Shown here one piece after another: positions 52,393 through 62,531 of a stretch of 64,000 bases of DNA. Both the position numbers and the translations under genes were made by a program. The stretch comes from Rhodanobacter sp. C05 (lineage in GTDB: Bacteria > Pseudomonadota > Gammaproteobacteria > Xanthomonadales > Rhodanobacteraceae): contig NZ_MUNQ01000005.1 of assembly GCF_002001165.1 (NCBI RefSeq), positions 434,001 to 498,000 on the forward strand, read 5' to 3'. The notes beneath the pieces are model-generated. The model saw nothing but the letters and a program-made list of their open reading frames with translations. It was not told where the DNA came from and searched no databases. Positions within the stretch are counted from its first letter, which is position 1. The number at the start of each line of letters is the position of its first letter.

Positions 52393-54210
<1,818 letters not shown>

Positions 54211-54214
54211 CTTT

Positions 54215-54350
54215 GCTCCCTCCCCTGCTTGCAGGGGAGGGCCTGGGGTGGGGTGCTCTTGATCTTGATCTCATCGCCAGCTCAAGCAACCCCTCCTCCC
54301 GAAGAGGGATTCCCTTCGGTCACAACCTCCCCCTGCTTGCAGGGGGAGGG
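54215..54350. repeat. GC-rich dispersed intergenic repeat, copy 2 (opposite orientation)
   Basis: CTCCCCTGCTTGCAGGGGAG opens the element, GGGGTGCTCTTGATCTTG follows, and CCTCCCCCTGCTTGCAGGGG ends it. It is the reverse-oriented relative of the element at 24016-24120, with an extra hairpin-like segment in the middle. It fills the gap between edd and eda. Confidence 0.7.
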
Positions 54351-54372
54351 GACAAAATATCTGGAGCCTCAC

Positions 54373-55029
54373 GTGACCAACAGCATCGAACTCAAGCAGC
54401 AACAGATCGAAACCACGATGCGGCTGGCACCGGTGATTCCGGTGGTGGTGATCGACGACGCACGACACGCGGTGCCGATGGCGCGCGTCCTGGTCGCCGG
54501 TGGCACGCCCGCGATCGAAGTTACTCTGCGCACAGCAGCCGCACTGGAAGCGATCCGCGCGATTGCCGCCGAAGTGGAGGGCGCGATGATCGGCGTCGGC
54601 ACCGTGCTCAGCGCGCGTGATCTGAAGGCAGCACAACAGGCCGGCGCGCGCTTCGCAGTCTCGCCGGGCGTCTCGCCATACCTGCTCGACGCTGCCGACG
54701 ACAGCGAACTGCCACTGCTGCCCGGCGCCGCTACCGCCAGCGAAGTGATGGCCCTGCTCGAACGCGGTTACCGTCATCTCAAATTCTTCCCGGCGGTGCC
54801 GGCCGGTGGCCACAAGCTGCTCGGCGCCTGGGCCAGCCCGCTGCCGCAGGTTCGCTTCTGCCCTACTGGCGGCATCAGCCTCGCCAGTGCACCGGATTTC
54901 CTTGCCTTGTCCAACGTGATCTGTGTCGGCGGTTCGTGGCTGACTCCAGCCAGCCTGCTCGCCACCAGCGACTGGCCGGCCATCGAACTGCTTGCACGCG
55001 AAGCCGCCGGTCTGCACCGGCTCGCCTGA
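54373..55029 (+). CDS. eda: KDPG aldolase (2-dehydro-3-deoxy-6-phosphogluconate aldolase)
   Basis: The 218-residue cytoplasmic class I aldolase splits KDPG into pyruvate and glyceraldehyde-3-phosphate, the last Entner-Doudoroff step. Catalytic residues are visible: Glu49 in PAIEVTLRT and the Schiff-base Lys137 in HLKFFPAVPAGG, with VGTVLSARDL and FCPTGGIS as further family motifs. The start is GTG 54373, with GGAG six bases upstream. A reading open to 54229 would include the repeat and is not used. The spacing from edd is occupied by the repeat element at 54215-54350. Confidence 0.95.
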   Translation: MTNSIELKQQQIETTMRLAPVIPVVVIDDARHAVPMARVLVAGGTPAIEVTLRTAAALEAIRAIAAEVEGAMIGVGTVLSARDLKAAQQAGARFAVSPGVSPYLLDAADDSELPLLPGAATASEVMALLERGYRHLKFFPAVPAGGHKLLGAWASPLPQVRFCPTGGISLASAPDFLALSNVICVGGSWLTPASLLATSDWPAIELLAREAAGLHRLA

Positions 55030-55052
55030 ATCCGGACTTCCGCGATACTGGA

Positions 55053-55754
55053 CTATGGTGACTCGGCCTCCAGCCGCGCCATCACCGCCTCGGTAACACG
55101 GGCGCAGCGCTGGCCCATGAACGGGAACGCCTCGCTCATGGTGGCAGCCAGTGTTCCCTGCAATGACGCACGCAGCAGCCGGCGTGCGCGATGCAGGCGG
55201 GTCTTCACCGTCTCCGGCTTGATCGCCAGCTGGCTGGCGGTTTCCTCGACGGTGCACTCCTCGATCTCGCGCATCACGTAGACCGTGCGGAACGCCTCCG
55301 GCAATTCGTCGATGGCATGTTCGAGCAGGTGGCGGATCTGTGCGCGGGCAGCGGATACGGCCGGATCCTCATTGCCGAATTTCGAAGGAAACTGGATGAC
55401 CTGGTGACTATCGTCCGCAGCCGCATCGATCTGTTCCAGCCCGACCATGCTGTGGCGCTTGCGCAGCCGGCCGCGCGCCTCGTTCAGCACGATGCTGGTC
55501 AGCCAGGTCAGCAGGGTCGAGTCACCGCGAAACGTGTCCAGCTTGTTGTAGGCGCGCATATACGATTCCTGCAGCACGTCCTCCGCTTCCGAGTCCTCGC
55601 CGACCACGCTGCGCGCAATGCGGAACAACCGCTGGTTGCAGCGCTGCATGATGTGGCGGAACGCTTCACGCTGGCCGTTACGGACCAGCGCCACCAGCGC
55701 GTTGTCGTCCAGTGCGGCGTAATCGACGGGGGCTAGTTTGACGGGCAAGGTCAT
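55053..55754 (-). CDS. ECF (sigma-70 family, group RpoE-like) sigma factor
   Basis: The 233-residue sigma factor has region 2 (about residues 25-100) with AFRHIMQRCNQRLFRIARSVVGEDSEAEDVLQESYMRAYNKLDTFRGDSTLLTWLTSIVLNEARGRLRK. Region 4 (about 145-200) has LLEHAIDELPEAFRTVYVMREIEECTVEETASQLAIKPETVKTRLHRARRLLR. ATG 55754 has AAGGAGAG four bases upstream. A short C-terminal extension (MSEAFPFMGQRCARV...) contains a cysteine and is typical of one xanthomonad group. No anti-sigma gene is adjacent. The divergent DUF4142 and cupredoxin genes are possible targets. Confidence 0.88.
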   Translation of the reverse strand: MTLPVKLAPVDYAALDDNALVALVRNGQREAFRHIMQRCNQRLFRIARSVVGEDSEAEDVLQESYMRAYNKLDTFRGDSTLLTWLTSIVLNEARGRLRKRHSMVGLEQIDAAADDSHQVIQFPSKFGNEDPAVSAARAQIRHLLEHAIDELPEAFRTVYVMREIEECTVEETASQLAIKPETVKTRLHRARRLLRASLQGTLAATMSEAFPFMGQRCARVTEAVMARLEAESP

Positions 55755-55896
55755 GGTTCTCTCCTTTTACACCTGATCGGATGCGGCAGCCGCCCGCGAG
55801 GTTCCCGACCCGGGCACCGGAACCCCGGAGTCGCTGCTGCATCCCATGGGCACCGGCACGCTGCTGCCATTTCGCCCATCCAAGGAGATACCACTC

Positions 55897-56439
55897 ATGA
55901 ACAAGCCACTGCTTGCCGTCGCCCTCGCTTTTGGCATCGCTTCCGTCGCCAGTGTGCAGGCCCAGACCCCCGCTGCCAGCCCCGCACCGGCCATCAACGA
56001 CGCGCAGATCGCGCACATCGCCTATACCGCCGGAGTGATCGACGTCACCGCCGCCAAGCAGGCTCTGCAGAAGTCGCACAACAAGGCGGTGCGTGCGTTC
56101 GCCGAGGAAATGCAGCGCGACCATACGGCAGTCAATGACCAGGCGCTGGCGCTGGTGAAGAAGCTGGGCGTGACGCCGGAGAACAACCCGACCAGTGAGT
56201 CACTCTCGAAGAACGCCGCCGCCGAACTCAAGACGCTGGCAGCACTCAAGGGCAGCGCGTTCGACAAGGCTTACGTCGACAACGAAGTGGCGTATCACAA
56301 GGCCGTCAACGGCGCGTTGAGCGGCACGCTGATCCCGTCGGCACAGAACGCGGAGCTGAAGTCGCTGCTGGAAACCGGTCTCAAGCTGTTCCAGTCGCAC
56401 CAGGCACACGCCGAGCATCTCGCGCAGAGCCTGAAGTAA
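55897..56439 (+). CDS. DUF4142 (ferritin-like) exported protein
   Basis: The 180-residue periplasmic protein has a signal peptide (NKPLLAVALAFGIASVASVQA) and a four-helix DUF4142 domain. IAHIAYTAGVIDVTAAKQALQKSHNKAVRAFAEEMQRDHTAVNDQALALVKKLG opens it, ending with LKLFQSHQAHAEHLAQSLK. Histidines and glutamates are placed as in ferritin-like folds, but metal binding is not established for the family. ATG 55897 has AAGGAG about 10 bases upstream. A longer frame from 55846 adds a non-signal extension. It is 10 bases upstream of the cupredoxin gene and divergent from the ECF sigma gene. Confidence 0.82.
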   Translation: MNKPLLAVALAFGIASVASVQAQTPAASPAPAINDAQIAHIAYTAGVIDVTAAKQALQKSHNKAVRAFAEEMQRDHTAVNDQALALVKKLGVTPENNPTSESLSKNAAAELKTLAALKGSAFDKAYVDNEVAYHKAVNGALSGTLIPSAQNAELKSLLETGLKLFQSHQAHAEHLAQSLK

Positions 56440-56449
56440 GGAATCCTCC

Positions 56450-56800
56450 ATGCTCCGCATGACGATTCTTTTCGCCAGCCTGCTGGCGCTGACCGGCGGT
56501 TTCGCACCGGCCAATGCCGCCACCGCGGCGAAGCAGCAGCCGGCGGCGCAAGCCCAGCGCGTGCATGTGATCGTGATCGACCAGATGCAGTACGGCCCGA
56601 TGCCGACCGGCGTCCGCGCCGGCGACATCATCGAATGGACCAATCACGACATCCTCGAACACAGCGCCACTGCCCGCGACGGCCAATTCGACATCGACCT
56701 GAAACCGGACACCAGCGGACGCATCACTGTTACCGCCGGCACGCTCGCGTTCTTCTGCAAGTTCCACCCCACCATGACGGGCACCGTGGTGGTCAAGTAA
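56450..56800 (+). CDS. Cupredoxin-family (amicyanin/plastocyanin-like) periplasmic protein
   Basis: The 116-residue protein has a signal peptide (LRMTILFASLLALTGGFAPANA) and a single blue-copper fold. The ligand pattern is visible: His in NHDILEHSATARD (His about 71) and the C-terminal FFCKFHPTMTGTVVV with Cys, His and Met. This suits type 1 copper and electron transfer in the periplasm. ATG 56450 has AAGGA about six bases upstream. It is linked to a DUF4142 gene by 10 bases and ends in a strong hairpin region. The redox partner is unknown. Confidence 0.85.
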   Translation: MLRMTILFASLLALTGGFAPANAATAAKQQPAAQAQRVHVIVIDQMQYGPMPTGVRAGDIIEWTNHDILEHSATARDGQFDIDLKPDTSGRITVTAGTLAFFCKFHPTMTGTVVVK

Positions 56801-56830
56801 CCCGGCAAGAACTCTGAAGTCTGTTACGGG

Positions 56831-56859
56831 GTTGTGGCGCCTTCACACGGCGCCACAAC
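56831..56859. terminator. Hairpin between the cupredoxin gene and the convergent lipoprotein gene
   Basis: GTTGTGGCGCC, a seven-base loop and GGCGCCACAAC form a perfect 11-base-pair stem between two converging genes. There is no T-run on either side. Confidence 0.6.
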
Positions 56860-56889
56860 GTGGGGCAAATGAGTCACCTGATCAGTCAC

Positions 56890-57222
56890 TCACTGAGCCC
56901 TGGTGAGCTCGACGCCATCAACCACCATCTTCCACTTGCCCTGGTCTTCATGCGGCGGCGTGGTTACCACGAACGTGGTCTTGATGGGGCCGATGCCGAC
57001 GACGAAGTTGTTACCCTCGAAGCTCTTCAATGGGCCATTCATGGAGGTGTTTTCATTGCCGCTCTGGCGTTTGTAGGCAACGCTGCCGTCCTGCTTGATA
57101 CTCAGGGACATTTGCGAGGATTGCCACTGGCCAGCGTAGGCTGCCTTGTCGGGTGGCAGCGGCATCGAGCAGCTTGCAAGCAGCAGGCAAGCTGCCGCGA
57201 GGGCCAACCGTAACTTGCGCAT
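56890..57222 (-). CDS. Small lipoprotein of unknown function
   Basis: The 110-residue product has a lipoprotein signal with lipobox LASC (Cys about 19). A small beta-rich domain follows, containing WQSSQMSLSIKQDGSVAYKRQSG and NFVVGIGPIKTTFVVTTPPHEDQGKWKMVVDGVELTR, resembling lipocalin-like or DUF-type small outer-membrane lipoproteins. The family is not assigned. ATG 57222 has GAGGGG six bases upstream. It is convergent with the cupredoxin gene and has its own promoter region of about 200 bases to the right. Confidence 0.6.
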   Translation of the reverse strand: MRKLRLALAAACLLLASCSMPLPPDKAAYAGQWQSSQMSLSIKQDGSVAYKRQSGNENTSMNGPLKSFEGNNFVVGIGPIKTTFVVTTPPHEDQGKWKMVVDGVELTRAQ

Positions 57223-57368
57223 GTTTTTCCCCTCATGACCGAAGGCGTGAGTAAAACGGCAATCAAGCTACTCGCGTCCGCCTGGCATTGCACGTGTCCA
57301 CAGCCCAACCGTGAATCAGAGATACAACGCGCCGAGATCGTGGTGATGTCCTGATGTGATCGTCCGCA

Positions 57369-57407
57369 TGAAACCGCGAGGCGGCGATCGTGCTCCTCGC
57401 GGTTTCA
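57369..57407 (-). terminator. Hairpin downstream of the S9 peptidase gene
   Basis: TGAAACCGCGAGG and CCTCGCGGTTTCA form a perfect 13-base-pair stem with a 13-base loop, 27 bases past the peptidase stop on the minus strand. No clear T-run is present. Confidence 0.6.
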
Positions 57408-57433
57408 CGGCATCACATCCGGCGACGAATCAC

Positions 57434-59884
57434 TCAGCTACCCGATGCGTTGCTCACCGGCTTCACATACGTCTGAAACAACTCGTCAATCCGCCGATAT
57501 TCGTCGTACCACGAATCGGCGTGCACGAAGCCATGTCGTTCCAGCGGGTACAGCGAGATCCAGAAATTCTTCTTGTGCAGTTCGATGAAGCGCTGGTACA
57601 GGCGGATCGAATCGGCAGCCATCACGTTGTCGTCGATCAGGCCGTGCTGGATCAGCAATGGGTCCTGCAGCTTGTCGGCGTATTCGATCGGCGAGCTGGT
57701 CTGGTACGCCGCAGGATCGAGCTGTGGATCGTTGAGGATGTCGGCGGTGTATTCGTGGTTGTACAGCGTCCAGTCGCTGACCGGGCGCAAGGCGGCGCCC
57801 GCGGCGAATTCACCCGGCGCGCGCAGCAGCGCCATCTCGGTCATGAAGCCACCGTAGCTGCCGCCATAGATGCCGACACGCTTCGCATCGATGCCGTGGT
57901 TCTTCACCAGCCATGCCTTGCCGTCGAGCAGGTCTTCCAGCTCGGGATGGCCCATCTTCTCGTAGATCGCAGTGCGCCAGGCGCGGCCGTAGCCTTCCGA
58001 GGCGCGGTAGTCCATGTCGAGCACCACGTAACCCTGCTGCACCAGCAGATTGTGGAACATCTGCTCGCGGAAGTAATACGTGGATGACAGCGTGACGTTC
58101 TGCAGGTAGCCGGCGCCGTGCACGAAGATCACCGCGGGGCGAGATGCTGCGGCAGCCTCGTCGGCTGGCCCGTAGTATTTCGCGTAGATCACCCCGGCGC
58201 CGTGCGAGGACGGCACCTCGACGATCTTCGGTGCGATCCAGTCATGCGCGGTGTAGGCCGGCTTCATCGTGTTGGTCAGCTCGCGCGCCGCGCCGCCGCT
58301 GCTCGACTGCACCGCAAGCTGCGCGAACACGTAGGGCGAGGAATGCAGCACGGCGAGCTGGCTGCCGTCCGGCGACAGCTTGAAGTCGTCCATGCCCTGG
58401 TAGCTGGTGATGCGGCTAAGCGCACCGCCATCGACCGGCAGCCGGTAGACATCGTAGCTATATGGCGCGACCTGGTTGGTACGCACATAGAACCACTTGC
58501 CATCGTCGCTGAGCAGCGGATGGCTGACTTCGAACTTGCCGGAGGTCAGCGCCTTTGCCTTGCCATCCAGCGTCTTGGCATAGAGCTGCGACCAGCCGGT
58601 TTCCTCGCTCATGTACCACAGCGTGCGGTTGTCCTTGAGCCAGCCGAAATCGTTGAAATTCCAGTTGATCCACGCGTTATCGGTGAGGCGATGCTGGTTG
58701 ACCAGCACGTGGCGGCTGAAATCGACGTTGGCGATCCAGCGGTCCTTGTTGTCGATCGCGCGCAGCTGGATGGCGAGATGGCTGCCGTCGTCGCTCCACA
58801 CGATGCCACCGCCACCGCCGTCTTCCGAATTGGCGATGATGCGCACCGCGCGCAGCTCCGGTGCCTTCAGCGCCTTCGCTTCATCCTGCTTGCCGGCCTT
58901 CTCCAGCGCGGCGACGGACTGCGCGCGCAGCGCCTTGAGCGGATCGTCCTTGATGCCCGGCAGGCTGTCGGTCTTCAGCGGGTATTGCTGGTGGTTCTGC
59001 AGATCAAGCAGCAGCAGCGACTGCGGCGTGGGATCGTTGCGACCGACATAGGTGCGCGCGTTCTGCGGTTCGGTATAGCCGCTGTCCGTGACGTAATGGT
59101 TGACCTTCGGCGCCTCGCCCCTCGCGTGATCCTTCGGCACTGTCACCAGCAGCAGCCAGCGGCCATCCGGCGACAGTTCGGTATCGACCGCGCGAGACTT
59201 GTCGCCCAGCCAGAACGGTCGCGGCGCGCGACCCGGATCGGCCGCATCGAGCGCCTTGTCCTCGTCGCGCATGGCCTGCTTGTCGGCCTTGATCTCGCGC
59301 AGCGTCTTGAACAGCTTGAGCTGCAGCTCGCCCAGGTCGTCGGGCTGCTTGGCCTGCGGATCGTCGGCGAAATTCAGCACCGCCACCGGTGCCGCGACAC
59401 CACTCGCCAGGTCGTAGCTGTACCAGTCGTTGCCGTCGCGGTACTGCAGCGCACGACCGTCGGCGGAGAACTGCGGCGAGGACTCCTCCTGCGGCGTGCG
59501 CGTCACCTGCTGGCGCCGGCCATTGGCCACATCGACCACGAACACATCGCCATGCAGGATGAACGCCGCATGCCGGTGCGCGCGATCGAACACCGCCTGA
59601 CCGTCGGCCTGCGCCATCGCGGCCGGGTCGAGCTTCATGCTCTGCCCGCTGGCCGGATCGAGCTTGTACAGATCGCGCACCGGGCTGCCGTCACGCTTCA
59701 GCGAGTAATACAGGCTGCGCCCATCCACGCTCCAGTACGGCGACTCCACCGCCTGCCCGATCCAGTCGGGATTGGCCATGATGGTTTCCAGGTCGAGCGG
59801 GCCGGCCGCCGTTGCCGGCGGTGTGGCGGCCACCGCAGGCAGCACACAGAAGGCGATCAGGCTGGCAAGCAGTACTCGACGCAT
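57434..59884 (-). CDS. S9-family prolyl oligopeptidase-like peptidase, exported
   Basis: The 816-residue exported serine peptidase has a signal peptide (RVLLASLIAFCVLPAVAA), an N-terminal beta-propeller (about residues 40-540) and a C-terminal alpha/beta-hydrolase domain. Catalytic residues are visible: Ser676 in YGGSYGGFMTEM, Asp751 or 752 in GLIDDNVM and His784 in ERHGFVH. The layout matches bacterial S9 dipeptidyl-peptidase-like enzymes. ATG 59884 has GGGGA seven bases upstream, and longer readings to 60016 add residues without a signal. It probably cleaves short peptides in the periplasm. It is convergent in spacing with the small lipoprotein gene and separated by a hairpin. Confidence 0.9.
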   Translation of the reverse strand: MRRVLLASLIAFCVLPAVAATPPATAAGPLDLETIMANPDWIGQAVESPYWSVDGRSLYYSLKRDGSPVRDLYKLDPASGQSMKLDPAAMAQADGQAVFDRAHRHAAFILHGDVFVVDVANGRRQQVTRTPQEESSPQFSADGRALQYRDGNDWYSYDLASGVAAPVAVLNFADDPQAKQPDDLGELQLKLFKTLREIKADKQAMRDEDKALDAADPGRAPRPFWLGDKSRAVDTELSPDGRWLLLVTVPKDHARGEAPKVNHYVTDSGYTEPQNARTYVGRNDPTPQSLLLLDLQNHQQYPLKTDSLPGIKDDPLKALRAQSVAALEKAGKQDEAKALKAPELRAVRIIANSEDGGGGGIVWSDDGSHLAIQLRAIDNKDRWIANVDFSRHVLVNQHRLTDNAWINWNFNDFGWLKDNRTLWYMSEETGWSQLYAKTLDGKAKALTSGKFEVSHPLLSDDGKWFYVRTNQVAPYSYDVYRLPVDGGALSRITSYQGMDDFKLSPDGSQLAVLHSSPYVFAQLAVQSSSGGAARELTNTMKPAYTAHDWIAPKIVEVPSSHGAGVIYAKYYGPADEAAAASRPAVIFVHGAGYLQNVTLSSTYYFREQMFHNLLVQQGYVVLDMDYRASEGYGRAWRTAIYEKMGHPELEDLLDGKAWLVKNHGIDAKRVGIYGGSYGGFMTEMALLRAPGEFAAGAALRPVSDWTLYNHEYTADILNDPQLDPAAYQTSSPIEYADKLQDPLLIQHGLIDDNVMAADSIRLYQRFIELHKKNFWISLYPLERHGFVHADSWYDEYRRIDELFQTYVKPVSNASGS

Positions 59885-60023
59885 GGATGTATCCCCAAGC
59901 AAAAAACCAGCATAGCCGAGCATGGCGATATCGCGCGAAGGGCTGTGCCATAAGTCACGGGTGCACGGCTGTCTGACATTGCGCGGTACACCGTGGCGGA
60001 TTTCGGCCGAAGGCAAGCTTTAC

Positions 60024-60974
60024 TCAGCCTCCTCTGAACTCGCGCCGGTACAGCGACGGCGTTGTATTGAACGTCGCGCCGAAATGCTGACGCATAGACA
60101 ACGTGGAACCGAAACCGGCACGTTCGGCAATCCATTCGATCGGCTGCGCGGTGGTCTCCAGCAGCCGCTGCGCCAGCGCGAGGCGCTGCACCAACAACCA
60201 CTGCCCAACCGTGGTGCCGGTGTGCTGGCGGAAATGCCGGGTGAAGCTGCGCCGGCTCATCAGCGCCTTGGTGGCAAGCGAATCGAGGCTGTGTGGCGTA
60301 TCCAGGTGGCGTGCGGCCCAGCCCAGTGTCTTCGTCAGCGGGTTGTCGCTGGCCGTCGCCAGCACCGGCTGCTCGATGTACTGCGCCTGGCTGCCCTGCC
60401 GGTGTGGTGGCACTACCAGCGTGCGTGCGATGCGGTTCGTCACCTCTGCACCGAACTGCTTGCGCACTACATGCAGGCAGCAGTCGATACCCGCAGCGGT
60501 CCCGGCCGAGGTGAGTACGTCGCCCTCGTCGACGTACAGCACGCTGGGTTCGACCCGCACCTGCGGAAAGCGTCGTGTAAACAGTTCGGTCCAGCGCCAG
60601 TGCGTGGTGGCACGACGACCGTCAAGCAGGCCTGCCTCGGCCAGCACATAAGCACCGAGGCACAGACCGACTATCAAAGCGCCACGTCGGTGCGCGCGAC
60701 GCAGTGCAGCCAGCAGGGGTTCCGGCGCCGGCTCGCGTGCATCGCGCCATGACGGCACCACCACGATGGCCGCCCGCTCCAGTTCACGCAAACCGTACCG
60801 CGTACCGATGGTGAAACCGATCTGGCTGCGCAGCTCGCCCGGCTCGACTGCGCATACGCGCACGTCGAACAGCGGTACCGCACCAGCCGCCTCGCCGAAT
60901 ACCGCGCACGGCACCGACAGGTGGAACGGCCGAATCTGGTCGAACGCCGCAATCGCCACACGCGTCGCTGCCAT
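60024..60974 (-). CDS. GlxA/FtrA-type AraC regulator with DJ-1/PfpI domain
   Basis: The 316-residue protein has an N-terminal DJ-1/PfpI-like domain (about residues 5-170: VAIAAFDQIRPFHLSVPCAVFGEA and the Cys elbow GALIVGLCLGAYVLAEAG). It also has a C-terminal AraC domain (about 215-312: SLDSLATKALMSRRSFTRHFRQHTGTT and PIEWIAERAGFGSTLSMRQHFGATFNTTPSLYRREF). The ligand is unknown. It diverges from the isochorismatase-like gene, with a palindrome (60996-61028) between. Members of this group often control the divergent neighbour. Confidence 0.88.
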   Translation of the reverse strand: MAATRVAIAAFDQIRPFHLSVPCAVFGEAAGAVPLFDVRVCAVEPGELRSQIGFTIGTRYGLRELERAAIVVVPSWRDAREPAPEPLLAALRRAHRRGALIVGLCLGAYVLAEAGLLDGRRATTHWRWTELFTRRFPQVRVEPSVLYVDEGDVLTSAGTAAGIDCCLHVVRKQFGAEVTNRIARTLVVPPHRQGSQAQYIEQPVLATASDNPLTKTLGWAARHLDTPHSLDSLATKALMSRRSFTRHFRQHTGTTVGQWLLVQRLALAQRLLETTAQPIEWIAERAGFGSTLSMRQHFGATFNTTPSLYRREFRGG

Positions 60975-60995
60975 GTCTTCGCTCTTCGATGAATT

Positions 60996-61028
60996 GGCCC
61001 GATTATAGTCATTTATGACATTCGGGCC
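60996..61028. promoter_or_regulatory. Nested palindrome and -10 between the divergent GlxA-type and isochorismatase genes
   Basis: GGCCCGA and TCGGGCC flank an inner GTCAT-TT-ATGAC. On the minus strand TATAAT (61007-61002) is a perfect -10 for the GlxA-type gene, 28 bases before its ATG, and the palindrome overlaps it. This suits autoregulation plus control of the divergent gene. Confidence 0.6.
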
Positions 61029-61118
61029 ACTGTCGGCAAGACCTTTCCCCGCGGATCATTTCCCTCGCCGGGACAGCCGTCCCGACCCGCCCAACCGAAT
61101 CCAGCCAGGAGGAATATC

Positions 61119-61772
61119 GTGAAGACCCAGACCACCAATCCGCGCCGCGCTCTCGTCGTCATCGATGTGCAGAACGAATACGACACCGGTGGCCTGCGGA
61201 TCGAATATCCGCCGATTGCCGGTTCACTGCAGAGTATCGGCAAGGCGATGGACGCCGCCCGCGCCGCCGGCATTCCGGTGGTCGTGGTGCAGCAGTCGTC
61301 CCCCGCCGATGCACCACTGTTCGCCACCGGTTCGCACGGCTGGCAGCTGCACGAAGTGGTTACCAGCCGCCCTCACGACCACTACCTGAGTAAGGCCCTG
61401 CCGAGCGCGTTCGCCGGCACCGATCTGGCTGACTGGCTGCGTCAGAATGAGATCGACACCCTCACCGTGGTCGGCTACATGACGCACAACTGCAACGACA
61501 CCACGATCAAGCACGCATTCGACGCCGGCCTGCAGGTGGAATTCCTGATGGACGCCTCCGGCAGCGTGTCATATGCGAACCGTGCCGGCTTCGCCAGCGC
61601 CGAGGAGATCCATCGCGTGTTCAGCGTGGTCGAGCAGTCGCGCTACGCTGCCGTACTCGGCACCGCTGAATGGATCGACTGCGTGGCAACCCGCAAGCTA
61701 CCGGAACGCGACAGCATCCACACTTCGCACCAGCGTGCGCTGGGTCAGCTGGCGAAACCTCAAGCGGCTTGA
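61119..61772 (+). CDS. Isochorismatase-family cysteine hydrolase
   Basis: The 217-residue cytoplasmic hydrolase has the isochorismatase-like fold. ALVVIDVQNEY (Asp about 16) opens the core, KALPSAFAGTDLADWLRQNEIDTLTVVGYMTHNCNDTTIKHAF contains the nucleophile-region Cys (about 127), and the catalytic Lys in HYLSKALPS is present. Substrates in the family include nicotinamide, N-carbamoyl compounds and isochorismate, and the sequence does not decide. GTG 61119 has AGGAGG six bases upstream. It is divergent from the GlxA-type regulator, its likely controller. Confidence 0.88.
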   Translation: MKTQTTNPRRALVVIDVQNEYDTGGLRIEYPPIAGSLQSIGKAMDAARAAGIPVVVVQQSSPADAPLFATGSHGWQLHEVVTSRPHDHYLSKALPSAFAGTDLADWLRQNEIDTLTVVGYMTHNCNDTTIKHAFDAGLQVEFLMDASGSVSYANRAGFASAEEIHRVFSVVEQSRYAAVLGTAEWIDCVATRKLPERDSIHTSHQRALGQLAKPQAA

Positions 61773-61836
61773 GCCGACAATCGCAAGAGCGGCTGCTACG
61801 ATGCCGTCCTTGCCGTTTCAGCCGCGAACCGAAGCC

Positions 61837-62499
61837 ATGACCCTGCCCGCCCTCGAACTCGAAACCGCTCCCAACCCAAGCCACAGCGTGATCTGGCTGC
61901 ACGGCCTTGGTGCCGACGGCAACGACTTCGCGCCGATCGTGCCGCAGCTGGTGGACCGGGCATGGCCGGCGCTGCGCTTCGTGTTTCCGCATGCGCCGGT
62001 GCGACCGGTGACGATCAACAACGGCATGTCGATGCGCGCCTGGTACGACATCGCCGCCTTCGATCTCAATGCGCGCCAGGATGAGGCCGGCATGCGCGCG
62101 TCGGTGGCCGAGGTGGAAACGCTGATCGCCCGCGAGCATCAGCGCGGCGTGCCGAGTGAGCGAATCGTGCTGGCCGGCTTCTCGCAAGGTGGCGCGATCG
62201 CCCTGGCGGCCGGACTGCATCATGCGCAAAAGCTGGCCGGCATCATTGCGCTGTCGACCTATCTTCCGACGTATGCCACACATGCCAGCGAGCGCAGTGC
62301 GGCGAACGCGACCATCCCGATTTTCTGGGGTCACGGCAGCATCGATCCGGTGGTCATCCTGCAACGCGGCGTCGATTCCCGCGACGTGCTGCAGTCGCTG
62401 GGCTACACCGTGCAATGGCATACCTACCTGATGGCGCACGCGGTCTGCCCCGAAGAGATCGGCGACCTGCGCCACTGGCTCGGCCAGCAGCTGGCGTAG
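61837..62499 (+). CDS. Carboxylesterase/phospholipase family alpha/beta hydrolase
   Basis: The 220-residue hydrolase of the carboxylesterase-2 type has HSVIWLHGLGADGNDF near residue 20. The catalytic triad is visible: Ser116 in AGFSQGGAIALAAGL, Asp170 in GHGSIDPVV and His201 in LMAHAVCPEEI. These enzymes cleave short acyl esters or lysophospholipids. The ATG at 61837 has only a weak ribosome site, and a longer frame to 61573 overlaps the previous gene. It lies 64 bases after the isochorismatase-like gene and may be in the same unit. Confidence 0.9.
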   Translation: MTLPALELETAPNPSHSVIWLHGLGADGNDFAPIVPQLVDRAWPALRFVFPHAPVRPVTINNGMSMRAWYDIAAFDLNARQDEAGMRASVAEVETLIAREHQRGVPSERIVLAGFSQGGAIALAAGLHHAQKLAGIIALSTYLPTYATHASERSAANATIPIFWGHGSIDPVVILQRGVDSRDVLQSLGYTVQWHTYLMAHAVCPEEIGDLRHWLGQQLA

Positions 62500-62531
62500 C
62501 AGCCGCCTGCGCTTACGGCATACTTGCCCGC

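Noticed and set aside
58118..59953. 611-codon plus-strand frame opposite the S9 peptidase
   Set aside because: Antisense shadow with repetitive basic composition. The S9 catalytic triad is on the minus strand.
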